This document shows, piece by piece, positions 1 to 6,833 of a DNA stretch of 11,931 bases. Origin of the DNA: an uncultured Oscillospiraceae bacterium (GTDB lineage Bacteria > Bacillota > Clostridia > Oscillospirales > Acutalibacteraceae). The position numbers were made by a program, and so were the translations under genes. Location of the stretch: contig URYX01000040.1 in assembly GCA_900552225.1 (NCBI GenBank), forward strand, positions 1 through 11,931, written 5' to 3'. The notes under the pieces are model-generated. The model had not been told where the DNA came from and did no database searches. It was given only the letters and a program-made list of their open reading frames with translations. How positions within the stretch are numbered: the stretch's first letter is position 1; each line of letters starts with the position of its first letter.

Positions 1-323
1 CAGCGGCACAGTGTGAGGGCTGCGCCGCCGTCACCCCGGATGAAATTCCGCTCGGAGACGGATACGACGTGTATTTCAATACAGTACCGGCACTGCTGTT
101 CCCCGCCGAGGTGCTGGAGCGCCTTCCGAAGGGAGCGCTGCTGATTGATCTGGCCTCCCGGCCGGGCGGCGTGGACTTCACGGCCGCGGCCGCCTGCGGG
201 GTGCGCACCGTCTGGGCGCAGTCGCTGCCCGGCCGCGTAGCCCCCAAGACTGCAGCCGCCATCATTCGCCGTACCGTCTTTAACCTTATCCGCGAGCTGC
301 GCGGGCAGGAGGAATCGCTATGA
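1..323 (+). CDS. dpaA: Dipicolinate synthase subunit A, C-terminal part (partial at window edge)
   Basis: This is the 3' end of the dipicolinate synthase A subunit (SpoVFA). With DpaB it makes dipicolinic acid from a dihydrodipicolinate-pathway intermediate in the mother cell, for loading into the forespore as Ca-DPA. The frame is open from position 3 to the TGA at 321-323, so the visible part is about 106 residues and the start lies outside the window. A GTG at 69 is only an internal codon. Family-typical segments are YFNTVPALLF, the IDLASRPGGVDF block near residues 48-59 and LPGRVAPKTAA near 76-86, which belong to the C-terminal Rossmann-like half. The stop overlaps the dpaB start as ATGA, which implies translational coupling. 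In relatives this operon is expressed from a sporulation sigma factor; the promoter is not in the window. Confidence 0.9.
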   Translation, partial: AAQCEGCAAVTPDEIPLGDGYDVYFNTVPALLFPAEVLERLPKGALLIDLASRPGGVDFTAAAACGVRTVWAQSLPGRVAPKTAAAIIRRTVFNLIRELRGQEESL

Positions 324-904
324 ATCTGCGCATCGGCTTTGTTCTGTGCGGCTCCTTCTGCACCTTTTCCCGTGTGACGGAGGTCATCCGGCAGCTGGTG
401 GCCGACGGGGCCGACGTCACCCCCATCCTCTCCTTTACGGCTGCCTCCCTCGACACCCGCTTCGGCACCGCCTCCCACTGGCGGCAGCAGCTGACGGAAA
501 TCACGGGGCACGAGCCACTTACCACACTGACCGAGGTAGAGCCGATCGGGCCGCGCGGTATGTTTGACGTGCTGGTGGTGGCGCCCTGCACAGGCACCAC
601 CCTGAGCAAGCTGGCCCAGGGACAGAGCAATACCCCTGCGGCCCTGGCCGTCAAATCCCATCTCCGGCGCGAGCGGCCGGTGGTGCTCGCCGTCTCGACC
701 AACGACGCACTCGGCGCCTCGTTTGTGCATATCGCGCAGCTGAAAAACACCAAGCATCTCTATCTCGTGCCGATGGCACAGGACGATCCCGTGCGCAAGC
801 CCAATTCGCTCGTGGCAGACTTTGAGCGCATCGCTCCGACCGTTGAGGCGGCCCTGGAGCACCGACAGCTGCAGCCCCTGCTGCTGGCCCCGGCCGTGCC
901 GTAA
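320..904 (+). CDS. dpaB: Dipicolinate synthase subunit B (flavoprotein family)
   Basis: This 194-residue protein is the B subunit of dipicolinate synthase (SpoVFB), close to the usual length of about 200. It belongs to the flavoprotein family related to Dfp and UbiX. Visible signatures are the N-terminal strand and loop GFVLCGSFCTFSRV (residues 6-19), the APCTGTTLSKLAQG block (about 90-103) that binds flavin in relatives, the AVSTNDALG segment and the diagnostic PNSLVADF near the C terminus. The ATG at 320 follows AGGAGG in the end of dpaA and overlaps the dpaA stop by 4 nt, so both subunits should be made together. DPA chelates calcium in the spore core and gives heat resistance, so the organism is very probably spore-forming. 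The gene ends at TAA 902-904 and faces ftsH. Confidence 0.93.
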   Translation: MNLRIGFVLCGSFCTFSRVTEVIRQLVADGADVTPILSFTAASLDTRFGTASHWRQQLTEITGHEPLTTLTEVEPIGPRGMFDVLVVAPCTGTTLSKLAQGQSNTPAALAVKSHLRRERPVVLAVSTNDALGASFVHIAQLKNTKHLYLVPMAQDDPVRKPNSLVADFERIAPTVEAALEHRQLQPLLLAPAVP

Positions 905-950
905 CCGGCCTGTTCCCACGCATTTCCTGAGCACGGCTTCGGATACACAA

Positions 951-992
951 AAGCCCACAGACAGTCCGGAAACCCGGTCCGCCTGTGGGCTT
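951..992. terminator. Bidirectional intrinsic terminator between dpaB and ftsH
   Basis: AAGCCCACAG (951-960) pairs perfectly with CTGTGGGCTT (983-992). Inside, CCGG 966-969 can pair with CCGG 974-977. On the + strand TTACTTTTGT follows the stem; on the - strand the complement of ACAAAAG gives CTTTTGT. The site lies between two convergent genes, so it can stop dpaAB and ftsH transcripts. Confidence 0.85.
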
Positions 993-1021
993 ACTTTTGT
1001 ATTCAGAGAAAGACTGCGGCA

Positions 1022-2950
1022 TCAGCCCTCGTCGGGCGCCTCCGTGTGCGGCGTTTCCGCGCCGTCCGGCTGCTCCATCATACGCTTGAACTGCTCGCCG
1101 TCCATCTTCTCGTTTTCCATCAGATACCGCGCCACTGCCTCCAACCGGTCACGGTGCTCCTTGAGCTTCTGCTCGGCCTTCGCATAGGCCTCGGTCATGA
1201 TACGGTGCACCTCCTCGTCAATTTCCGCCGCCACCTTTTCGGAGTAGTTGCGGGAATGTCCGAGATCGCGTCCGAGGAAAACACCGGCCGATTCCGGCTC
1301 ACCGAACATAATCGGCCCGAGCCTTTCGCTCATACCGTACTTCGTGACCATCTGACGCGCCAGTCCGCTGGCACGCTCGATGTCGTTGGAGGCTCCGGTG
1401 CAGATATCCGGCAGCGTCAGCGCCTCGGCCACCCGGCCGCCGAGCATCATCTGCAGCGTCTCCAGGATCTTGTTCTTGCTCATGTGCGAATGGTCTTCCT
1501 GCGGCAGATTCATGGTATAGCCCGCCGCCATGCCGCGCGGAATAATGGAAATCTGGTGCACGGGATCCTGCGTCGGGCAATAGTAGCCCACAACCGCATG
1601 TCCCGCCTCGTGATAGGCCGTGATCTTCTTGTCTTTCTCGCTGATGACGTGACTGCGCTTCTCGGTGCCGACCACCACCTTGATGGTCGCCTCCTCGATC
1701 TCCTCCATGGTGATGGAGTGCAGGCTTCTGCGGGCAGCCAGCAGCGCCGCCTCGTTGAGCAGGTTTTCGAGATCGGCTCCGGTAAATCCGGCGGTCGATT
1801 TGGCGATGGTGGAGAGCTCCACATCCGGCGCCAGCGGCTTGCCGCGCGCATGCACCTTCAGAATCTCCTCGCGCCCCTTGAGATCGGGGTAATTGACCAC
1901 AATCTGACGGTCAAAACGGCCGGGACGGGTCAGCGCGGGATCCAGAATGTCCGGGCGGTTGGTGGCGGCAATCACAATGACGCCCTCATTGGCGCCAAAG
2001 CCGTCCATTTCGACCAGCATCTGGTTCAGCGTCTGCTCGCGCTCATCGTGTCCTCCGCCGAGGCCGGCTCCGCGCTGACGGCCGACCGCATCGATCTCAT
2101 CCATGAAAATGATGCAGGGTGCGCTCTTTTTGGCCTGATCGAACAGGTCGCGCACACGGGAGGCACCGACACCGACGTACATCTCCACAAAATCCGAGCC
2201 GGAGATAGAGAAGAACGGCACGTCAGCCTCCCCCGCCACGGCGCGGGCCAGCAGCGTCTTACCGGTACCCGGAGGGCCGACCAGAAGCACACCCTTCGGC
2301 ACGCGGGCCCCGAGCTCCTTGAACTTTTTGGGCGATTTCAGGAACTCGACGACCTCCTGGAGCTCCTCTTTTTCCTCGTCGGCTCCGGCCACATCGTCAA
2401 ACGTCACCTTGCGTTTATCGTCCGAGGGACGCTTGATGCGCGCCTTGCCGAAGCCCATGATCTTGCCGCCGTCCATCGACTGCATCGACCGGCGCATCAC
2501 AAACCACATGATGCCGATGGTCACCAGGCACAGCAGAATCGTCGGCAACAGGTTCAGAATCCACGAGGTCTCCTTCTGCGGCAGATAGTCGTAGACAATC
2601 GTATCGTTGTCCTTTAAGATGTCGCTGACCGAGTTGATAAACAGACTCATGTTGGGGACCGAATAGTTGATGACATCCTTGTCGTCAATCCGGCCGTCCT
2701 TGTTCAGATCCTCACGGAATTCCGACTTCAGCAAAAGCTTCAGCTTGCCGTTGTTGAGGTCGAGCTCAAACTCCTGCACCTGATCCTGCTTGAAGTACTG
2801 AATCACCGTCGAATACTTCATGCTCTGCGTGCTGCCTCCGGTCTGAAGCAGTACACTCATAAACACCAGCAGCAGCACCGGGATGGCGATGATAAACACA
2901 AGGCTGCGGATGTTTCTTCCCGGAGTCCCGGGGGTATTATTGGGGTCCAT
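1022..2950 (-). CDS. ftsH: ATP-dependent zinc metalloprotease FtsH
   Basis: This 642-residue membrane-anchored AAA+ protease removes misassembled membrane proteins and regulatory proteins, and acts as a hexamer. Domains in order: TM1 at about residues 16-36; an extracytoplasmic domain to about 130; TM2 at about 131-152; an AAA+ module with Walker A GPPGTGKT (225-232), Walker B IIFMDEID (280-287) and the second region of homology with arginine fingers (about 329-349); and a peptidase domain with the zinc motif HEAGH (447-451) and third ligand D523 in GASNDI. The ATG at 2950 follows AAAGGAGG at a spacing of 8 nt. The acidic tail (ETPHTEAPDEG) is family-like. The oddity is a DLNKDGRIDDKD calcium-loop motif at residues 81-92 of the outer domain. 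It is the last gene of the - strand cluster, downstream of hpt as in many Bacillota. Confidence 0.97.
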   Translation of the reverse strand: MDPNNTPGTPGRNIRSLVFIIAIPVLLLVFMSVLLQTGGSTQSMKYSTVIQYFKQDQVQEFELDLNNGKLKLLLKSEFREDLNKDGRIDDKDVINYSVPNMSLFINSVSDILKDNDTIVYDYLPQKETSWILNLLPTILLCLVTIGIMWFVMRRSMQSMDGGKIMGFGKARIKRPSDDKRKVTFDDVAGADEEKEELQEVVEFLKSPKKFKELGARVPKGVLLVGPPGTGKTLLARAVAGEADVPFFSISGSDFVEMYVGVGASRVRDLFDQAKKSAPCIIFMDEIDAVGRQRGAGLGGGHDEREQTLNQMLVEMDGFGANEGVIVIAATNRPDILDPALTRPGRFDRQIVVNYPDLKGREEILKVHARGKPLAPDVELSTIAKSTAGFTGADLENLLNEAALLAARRSLHSITMEEIEEATIKVVVGTEKRSHVISEKDKKITAYHEAGHAVVGYYCPTQDPVHQISIIPRGMAAGYTMNLPQEDHSHMSKNKILETLQMMLGGRVAEALTLPDICTGASNDIERASGLARQMVTKYGMSERLGPIMFGEPESAGVFLGRDLGHSRNYSEKVAAEIDEEVHRIMTEAYAKAEQKLKEHRDRLEAVARYLMENEKMDGEQFKRMMEQPDGAETPHTEAPDEG

Positions 2951-2956
2951 GGCGGT

Positions 2957-2966
2957 CCCCTCCTTT
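2957..2966 (-). promoter_or_regulatory. Ribosome binding site of ftsH
   Basis: AAAGGAGGGG lies upstream of the ftsH ATG with 8 nt between GGAGG and the start. The 76-nt gap between hpt and ftsH also holds a TTTGCAG direct repeat, but no convincing -10 or -35 pair was seen, so ftsH probably relies on upstream promoters. Confidence 0.8.
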
Positions 2967-3026
2967 CACTGTAGGCCGTTTTTCCGTTTTCCTGCAAACC
3001 GGAATCTGCAAAGGCACATATCTGTA

Positions 3027-3572
3027 TTATTCCGCGTAAATCTCCGGTTTCAGCACGCCGATATAAGGGAGATTCCGGTATTTTTCCGCATAGTCCAGTC
3101 CGTAGCCGACGATAAACTTATCCTCAACCTCCGCCCCGACATAGTTGGCCTTGATGTCCACCTTGCGGCGCGCCGGCTTATCCAGCAGCGTGCACAGGCG
3201 AATACTGCGCGGATGACGGGCCGAAAGCATTTCGAGCAGGAAGGACAGCGTCACGCCGGAATCGAGAATATCCTCCACCACCAGCAGATCCTTATCCCCG
3301 AGCGGGCAGGTCAGATCCTTGATCAGCTGTACCTCGCCCGAGGACGAGGTGCCGCTGCCGTAGCTGGATACCGACAGAAAATCAATGGTGCACGGAATAT
3401 CGATCGCCCGCGCCAGATCCGACATAAACACAAACGAGCCCTTCAGCACACACACCAAAAACAGATTTTTCCCCGCATAATCCCGGGAAATCTCCGCTCC
3501 CATACGCCGCACAATCTGCTTCAGATCCTCCTCCGAGTACAAAACCTCCGCAATGTGCTCATCCATTCCCAT
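3027..3572 (-). CDS. hpt: Hypoxanthine phosphoribosyltransferase
   Basis: This 181-residue cytosolic enzyme transfers phosphoribose from PRPP to hypoxanthine (and usually guanine), giving IMP or GMP in purine salvage. The PRPP-binding motif LLVVEDILDSGVTL sits at about residues 96-109. The pyrophosphate loop VLKGSFVFMSDL is at 42-53, and the C-terminal DKFIVGYGLDYAEKYRNLPY block, typical of bacterial Hpt, ends the protein. Length matches the family (about 175-185). The ATG at 3572 follows TAGGAGG with good spacing; the TAG in that motif is the tilS stop codon, so hpt translation is likely coupled to tilS. A second in-frame ATG two codons on is possible, but the first fits the spacing. Position between tilS and ftsH is the classic Bacillota arrangement. 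Confidence 0.96.
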   Translation of the reverse strand: MGMDEHIAEVLYSEEDLKQIVRRMGAEISRDYAGKNLFLVCVLKGSFVFMSDLARAIDIPCTIDFLSVSSYGSGTSSSGEVQLIKDLTCPLGDKDLLVVEDILDSGVTLSFLLEMLSARHPRSIRLCTLLDKPARRKVDIKANYVGAEVEDKFIVGYGLDYAEKYRNLPYIGVLKPEIYAE

Positions 3573-3590
3573 ACCGTTTCCTCCTATAAT
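3573..3590 (-). promoter_or_regulatory. hpt ribosome binding site overlapping the tilS stop codon
   Basis: On the - strand TTATAGGAGGAAACGGTATG is read. The TAG stop of tilS (3584-3586) is the first part of the TAGGAGG Shine-Dalgarno sequence. A ribosome ending tilS therefore sits on the hpt initiation site, which favours re-initiation. Confidence 0.8.
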
Positions 3591-4954
3591 GACGCCTCAT
3601 CGTATACGTCCGACGGCGCAAACACCAGCACCTGCTGCGTCTGCTCCGTCACGGCGGCGCGCTCGTCGCAGCCGAATCCGGGAACCAGCAGAATACCGCT
3701 GCCGTCGCAAAGCACCGGCAGGTCCGCACGCTCACAGGCGCTCAGGCCCGCCTCATTCCACAGCTTCCGGAGCGTCTTTCCGCCGCGCCCGACCGGACGG
3801 TAACGGTCACCGTCCTGCCGCTGTCTCACGTATAAATCGTCCTTGATTATATCATACGAGCAAGAAAAAGAAAACAACTTTTTGTGAACTTTTTGCAGAC
3901 AAAAAAATTCCGGACACGGATACACCCGCGCCGTATAGCAGTGCCGCCCGATGTGTACAGATTCTCCCGGCGTCACCGGGTACCGGAACGGGGGCGGCGG
4001 TGCCTCCTCTCCGAGGCAGAGCTGCCGCCGCGTGGAGCGCACCGTGCGTCCTCCGGGCAACGTAACCGCTCCCGGAGCCTGCAGCAGCGCGTACAGCGCC
4101 TCCCAGTGCTTCTGCTCCATGTCGCAGGGCGGCAGCGCCAGGCGCAGCGCCGTCCGCGCCAGCAGCGGCGGAGCCTCCCGCAGCACCTCCGCGGACAGCA
4201 CCCCCTCGCGCAGGGTCGCGCGCTGCAGCCATTCCCGCGCCAGCGCTTCGAGCAACTCCTCCGTCTCGCGCGCATGCGCCGCCAGACGGACCAGCGCCTC
4301 CTCGGCCTGCGGATTGATCTGACGCAGCTCCGGCATCACCGCGAGCCGCACCCGGTTGCGCGCATAGCGCACCTCGGAATTCGTGCTGTCGGTCACGTAA
4401 GGGATTCCCTGCTCCCGGCAGTAGCGCTCGGTGTCCTCACGCGAGCAGCCGAGCAGCGGGCGGCAGATGCCGTCCCGCATCGGCGGAATTCCCGCCAGTC
4501 CCGCAATCCCGCAGCCCCGCGTCATATGCAGCAGCACGGTCTCCGCCGTATCGCTGCGGGTGTGTCCCGTCAGCACCAGCCAGCCCTGCGCCGTCCACTG
4601 CGCATAAACGGCATAACGGAGGCGGCGCCCGGCCGCCTCCTCTCCCTCATGACAGCGGGCAGCCTCCGCCGCCGCGTCCACAAAATACGGCGTATACGGA
4701 ACCTCCCACCGGGCACACAGCGTGCGCACGGTCTCCTCGTCCCGCGAGGCCTCCGCTCCGCGCAGACCGTGATGGATATGCAGCGCCGCCACCTCGCGGA
4801 TGCCGAGCTCCTCACGCAGCCTCAGCATCGCATGCAGCAGCGCCAGCGAATCCGCGCCGCCCGATACCGCTGCCGCAACCCGCGCCCCCTCAAGAGGCAA
4901 GCTGTATGCCTTTACAGTCTCCCTCACCTGCTGCAGCAAATCAGGCCGGCTCAT
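3584..4954 (-). CDS. tilS: tRNA(Ile)-lysidine synthase TilS
   Basis: This 456-residue enzyme uses ATP and lysine to convert C34 of the CAU-anticodon tRNA-Ile2 to lysidine, so that it reads AUA and is charged with isoleucine. The N-type ATP pyrophosphatase P-loop SGGADS is at residues 31-36. It is followed by HIHHGLRG, the GHTRSDTAETVLLHMTRG block, and the TDSTN...YARNRVR segment that marks TilS. A middle substrate-binding domain and a C-terminal domain (DLYVRQRQDGDRYRPVGRGG) complete the protein. The ATG at 4954 is chosen because the domain begins there: the frame is open further upstream, but that part merely overlaps dnaB. The start overlaps the end of dnaB by 14 nt, with a modest GGAG about 10 nt before it. 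A locally AT-rich stretch (3841-3910) encodes conserved C-terminal sequence and holds a promoter-like motif. Confidence 0.94.
   Translation of the reverse strand: MSRPDLLQQVRETVKAYSLPLEGARVAAAVSGGADSLALLHAMLRLREELGIREVAALHIHHGLRGAEASRDEETVRTLCARWEVPYTPYFVDAAAEAARCHEGEEAAGRRLRYAVYAQWTAQGWLVLTGHTRSDTAETVLLHMTRGCGIAGLAGIPPMRDGICRPLLGCSREDTERYCREQGIPYVTDSTNSEVRYARNRVRLAVMPELRQINPQAEEALVRLAAHARETEELLEALAREWLQRATLREGVLSAEVLREAPPLLARTALRLALPPCDMEQKHWEALYALLQAPGAVTLPGGRTVRSTRRQLCLGEEAPPPPFRYPVTPGESVHIGRHCYTARVYPCPEFFCLQKVHKKLFSFSCSYDIIKDDLYVRQRQDGDRYRPVGRGGKTLRKLWNEAGLSACERADLPVLCDGSGILLVPGFGCDERAAVTEQTQQVLVFAPSDVYDEASL
3846..3854 (-). promoter_or_regulatory. Candidate internal promoter (extended -10) for hpt-ftsH
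   Basis: Inside tilS the - strand reads TGATATAAT, a perfect extended -10 (TGnTATAAT) in an AT-rich island of an otherwise GC-rich gene. The -35 is weak: TTTTCT at 17 nt, or TTGTTT at 20 nt. It lies about 270 nt before the hpt ATG. The same bases encode a conserved YDIIK stretch of TilS, so chance is possible. Confidence 0.4.
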
Positions 4955-6308
4955 TGTATTTCTGCTCCAATCCCGTAAACTGCGTAAACTCTCCGGAGAA
5001 GGCCAGCTTGGCCATTCCCAGCTCACCGTGGCGGTTTTTCGCCACAATGACCTCGGAGGTACCGACCTCGACCTGTGTGGGATCCTGCTGCTGGTCTTTA
5101 TAGTATTCGTCACGGTACAGGAACAATACCTGATCGGCGTCCTGTTCGATAGAGCCCGATTCCCGCAAATCCGAAAGGCCGGGTCGATGGTTGGCCTGCT
5201 TTTCGATGGAACGGGCCAGCTGGGCACACACAATGACCGGCACATTCAGCTCCTTGGCCATGATCTTCAGGCTTCGCGTGATCTCCGAAACCTCCTGCAC
5301 ACGGTTCTCGGTCTTTTTGGCCGAGCGCATCAGCTGGAGGTAGTCCACAAACACCGCGCCGAGATTGTCGATCCGGCGCAGCCGCGCCTTCATCTCCTGC
5401 GCCGTAATGCTCGGCGTATCGTCCAGATAGATCGGCGCCTTGCACAGCGTGCTGGCCGCAACGGCAATCCGGCTCCATTCCGGAGCCGACAGGTTGCCGG
5501 TACGCAGCTTTTTGCCGGACACCAGTGCCTCGGCCGAGAGCAGACGGTTGACCATCTGCTCCTTGGACATTTCCAGGTTGAAAAACGCCACCGTCCGCCC
5601 CTGCTGCACCGCCACGTTGCGGGCCACATTCAAGGTAAACGTGGTTTTTCCCATACCGGGACGGGCGCCGATAATGATCAGATCCGAGCGGTTCAGGCCC
5701 GTGGTGATGGCATCCAGGTCGGAGATTCCCGTCGGAATACCGACGAACAGCTCCCGCTTTTCCGGGTCCTGCATGCTGTTGAACAGCTCGTAATTGCTGG
5801 CAATGACCTCCGAAATGGGGGTCAGACCGCCGTTGTAGCGGCCCTGCCGGATGCTGAAGATTTTCTGCTCCGCCTGGTCGAGCAGCTGGTCGGCCTCCGT
5901 CCCCGCGTCCATGGCATCCGTCAGGATTTCGCGGGCCGCCGTAATCAGCATCCGCACATCGTATTTTTCGCGGATAATCACGGCATAGCGGTCAATGTTG
6001 GCGACCGAGGGCACCATCTGCGTCAGCTTGAACAGATAGGTTTTCCCGTCCTTTTCCTCGAAAAAGGAGGTCTGCTTCAGCGCCTCCAGCACCGTGACAA
6101 AGTCCACGGTCTGGTTCAGGTTCATTTTTTCCACCATCACGCGGTAAATCGCCTGATGCTCCGGCAGATAAAAATGCTCCGGAATCAGCTTGTCCGCCAC
6201 GCTGTTGAGGCTGGAGGGATCGATCAGCACCGCGCCGAGCACGGCCTGCTCCGCCTCCAGGCTGTAGGGCATATTCAGGCCGTCTCCGGCATTGTAGGTT
6301 TCCTGCAT
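4941..6308 (-). CDS. dnaB: Replicative DNA helicase DnaB (DnaC of Bacillus naming)
   Basis: This 455-residue hexameric helicase unwinds DNA 5'-3' ahead of the replication fork and recruits primase. The N-terminal domain starts at MPYSLEAEQAVLGAVLIDP (about residues 13-31). A linker follows, then a RecA-like C-terminal domain with Walker A GARPGMGKT (214-222), FFNLEMSKEQ (about 242-251), Walker B FVDYLQLM (320-327), the arginine-finger region SDLRESGSIEQDAD (379-392) and AKNRHGELG (423-431). No intein interrupts it, although intein insertion is common in this gene. The ATG at 6308 follows AAGGAG overlapping the rplI stop, with rather long spacing (12 nt); residue M13 is an alternative start. 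It follows rplI by 16 nt, a widespread bacterial pairing, and overlaps tilS by 14 nt. Confidence 0.97.
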   Translation of the reverse strand: MQETYNAGDGLNMPYSLEAEQAVLGAVLIDPSSLNSVADKLIPEHFYLPEHQAIYRVMVEKMNLNQTVDFVTVLEALKQTSFFEEKDGKTYLFKLTQMVPSVANIDRYAVIIREKYDVRMLITAAREILTDAMDAGTEADQLLDQAEQKIFSIRQGRYNGGLTPISEVIASNYELFNSMQDPEKRELFVGIPTGISDLDAITTGLNRSDLIIIGARPGMGKTTFTLNVARNVAVQQGRTVAFFNLEMSKEQMVNRLLSAEALVSGKKLRTGNLSAPEWSRIAVAASTLCKAPIYLDDTPSITAQEMKARLRRIDNLGAVFVDYLQLMRSAKKTENRVQEVSEITRSLKIMAKELNVPVIVCAQLARSIEKQANHRPGLSDLRESGSIEQDADQVLFLYRDEYYKDQQQDPTQVEVGTSEVIVAKNRHGELGMAKLAFSGEFTQFTGLEQKYNEPA

Positions 6309-6324
6309 GGCTGTCCGATTCTCC

Positions 6325-6765
6325 TTATTCCGTCACCGAAACGGTGACCTCCGCCGTCACGCCCGAGCCGAGCTTCAGTCCCGCCGTATAGGAGCCAAAG
6401 GCCTTGATGTCCGCCATGTCGATCTTGCGGCGGTCAATCTCGACCCCGAACTGGCGGCGGATCTCCTCCGCCACCTCCTTGGCGGTCACCGAGCCGAACA
6501 GACGTCCGCCCTGCCCCGCCTTGGCGTGGAGCACAACGGTCTTGCCCTTCAGCGTCGCCGCGGCCTCCTCTGCCGCCTTCTTCTCCATATCCTTGTGATA
6601 TTTGGCCGCATCCTCGCGGTTTTTCAGCTCATTCATCGCCTGCGCATCCGCCGGCACCGCCAGCTTGCGCGGCAGCAGAAAGTTGCGGGCATACCCGTCG
6701 GAAACATCCACGAGCTGCCCCTTCTTGCCCTGACCCTTTACATCCTGTGTCAAAATAACCTTCAT
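6325..6765 (-). CDS. rplI: 50S ribosomal protein L9
   Basis: This 146-residue ribosomal protein binds 23S rRNA near the base of the L1 stalk and helps keep the reading frame. The N-terminal domain begins MKVILTQDVKGQGKKGQLV and includes the signature DGYARNFLLPRKLAVPA (about 23-39). A long charged helix (about residues 43-75, ending EKKAAEEAAATLKGK) links it to a C-terminal domain with GRLFGSVTAKEVAEEI. Length matches the usual 147-150. The ATG at 6765 follows GGGAGG at 8 nt spacing. Its TAA stop is immediately followed by GGAG of the dnaB ribosome binding site. The C-terminal strands (YTAGLKLGSGVTAEVTVSVT) diverge from the common LHPEVTAE form but lie where the family is variable. Confidence 0.97.
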   Translation of the reverse strand: MKVILTQDVKGQGKKGQLVDVSDGYARNFLLPRKLAVPADAQAMNELKNREDAAKYHKDMEKKAAEEAAATLKGKTVVLHAKAGQGGRLFGSVTAKEVAEEIRRQFGVEIDRRKIDMADIKAFGSYTAGLKLGSGVTAEVTVSVTE

Positions 6766-6809
6766 ATCCGTTTCCTCCCAACCTCAAGCCATCCGACAGA
6801 CAGATCGGC

Positions 6810-6833
6810 CTGTAAATATATTCAGCTTTACAG
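6810..6833 (-). repeat. Short inverted repeat at the gdpP stop codon
   Basis: CTGTAAA (6810-6816) and TTTACAG (6827-6833) form a perfect 7-bp inverted repeat with a 10-nt loop that includes part of the gdpP stop. There is no U tract, so it is not a clear terminator; it could be a processing or stability hairpin between gdpP and rplI. The 62-nt gap shows no good promoter. Confidence 0.35.

Noticed and set aside
1046..2617. Long + strand open frame (523 codons) opposite ftsH
   Set aside because: It is antisense to a clear FtsH. The protein is rich in His, Arg and Leu as expected from a reversed GC-rich gene, and no motif or ribosome binding site supports it.
3841..3910. AT-rich island in tilS as an insertion scar or frameshift site
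   Set aside because: The frame continues through it and encodes a segment typical of the TilS C-terminal region before DLYVR. The A and T runs come from Lys, Phe and Ile codons.
4955..5245. Longer tilS product starting at 5245
   Set aside because: The added residues lie entirely within dnaB in another frame and match nothing in TilS; the family start is at 4954.
4800..6347. Long + strand open frame opposite tilS and dnaB
   Set aside because: It spans the junction of two genuine - strand genes and has shadow-like composition (His, Arg, Gln, Leu).
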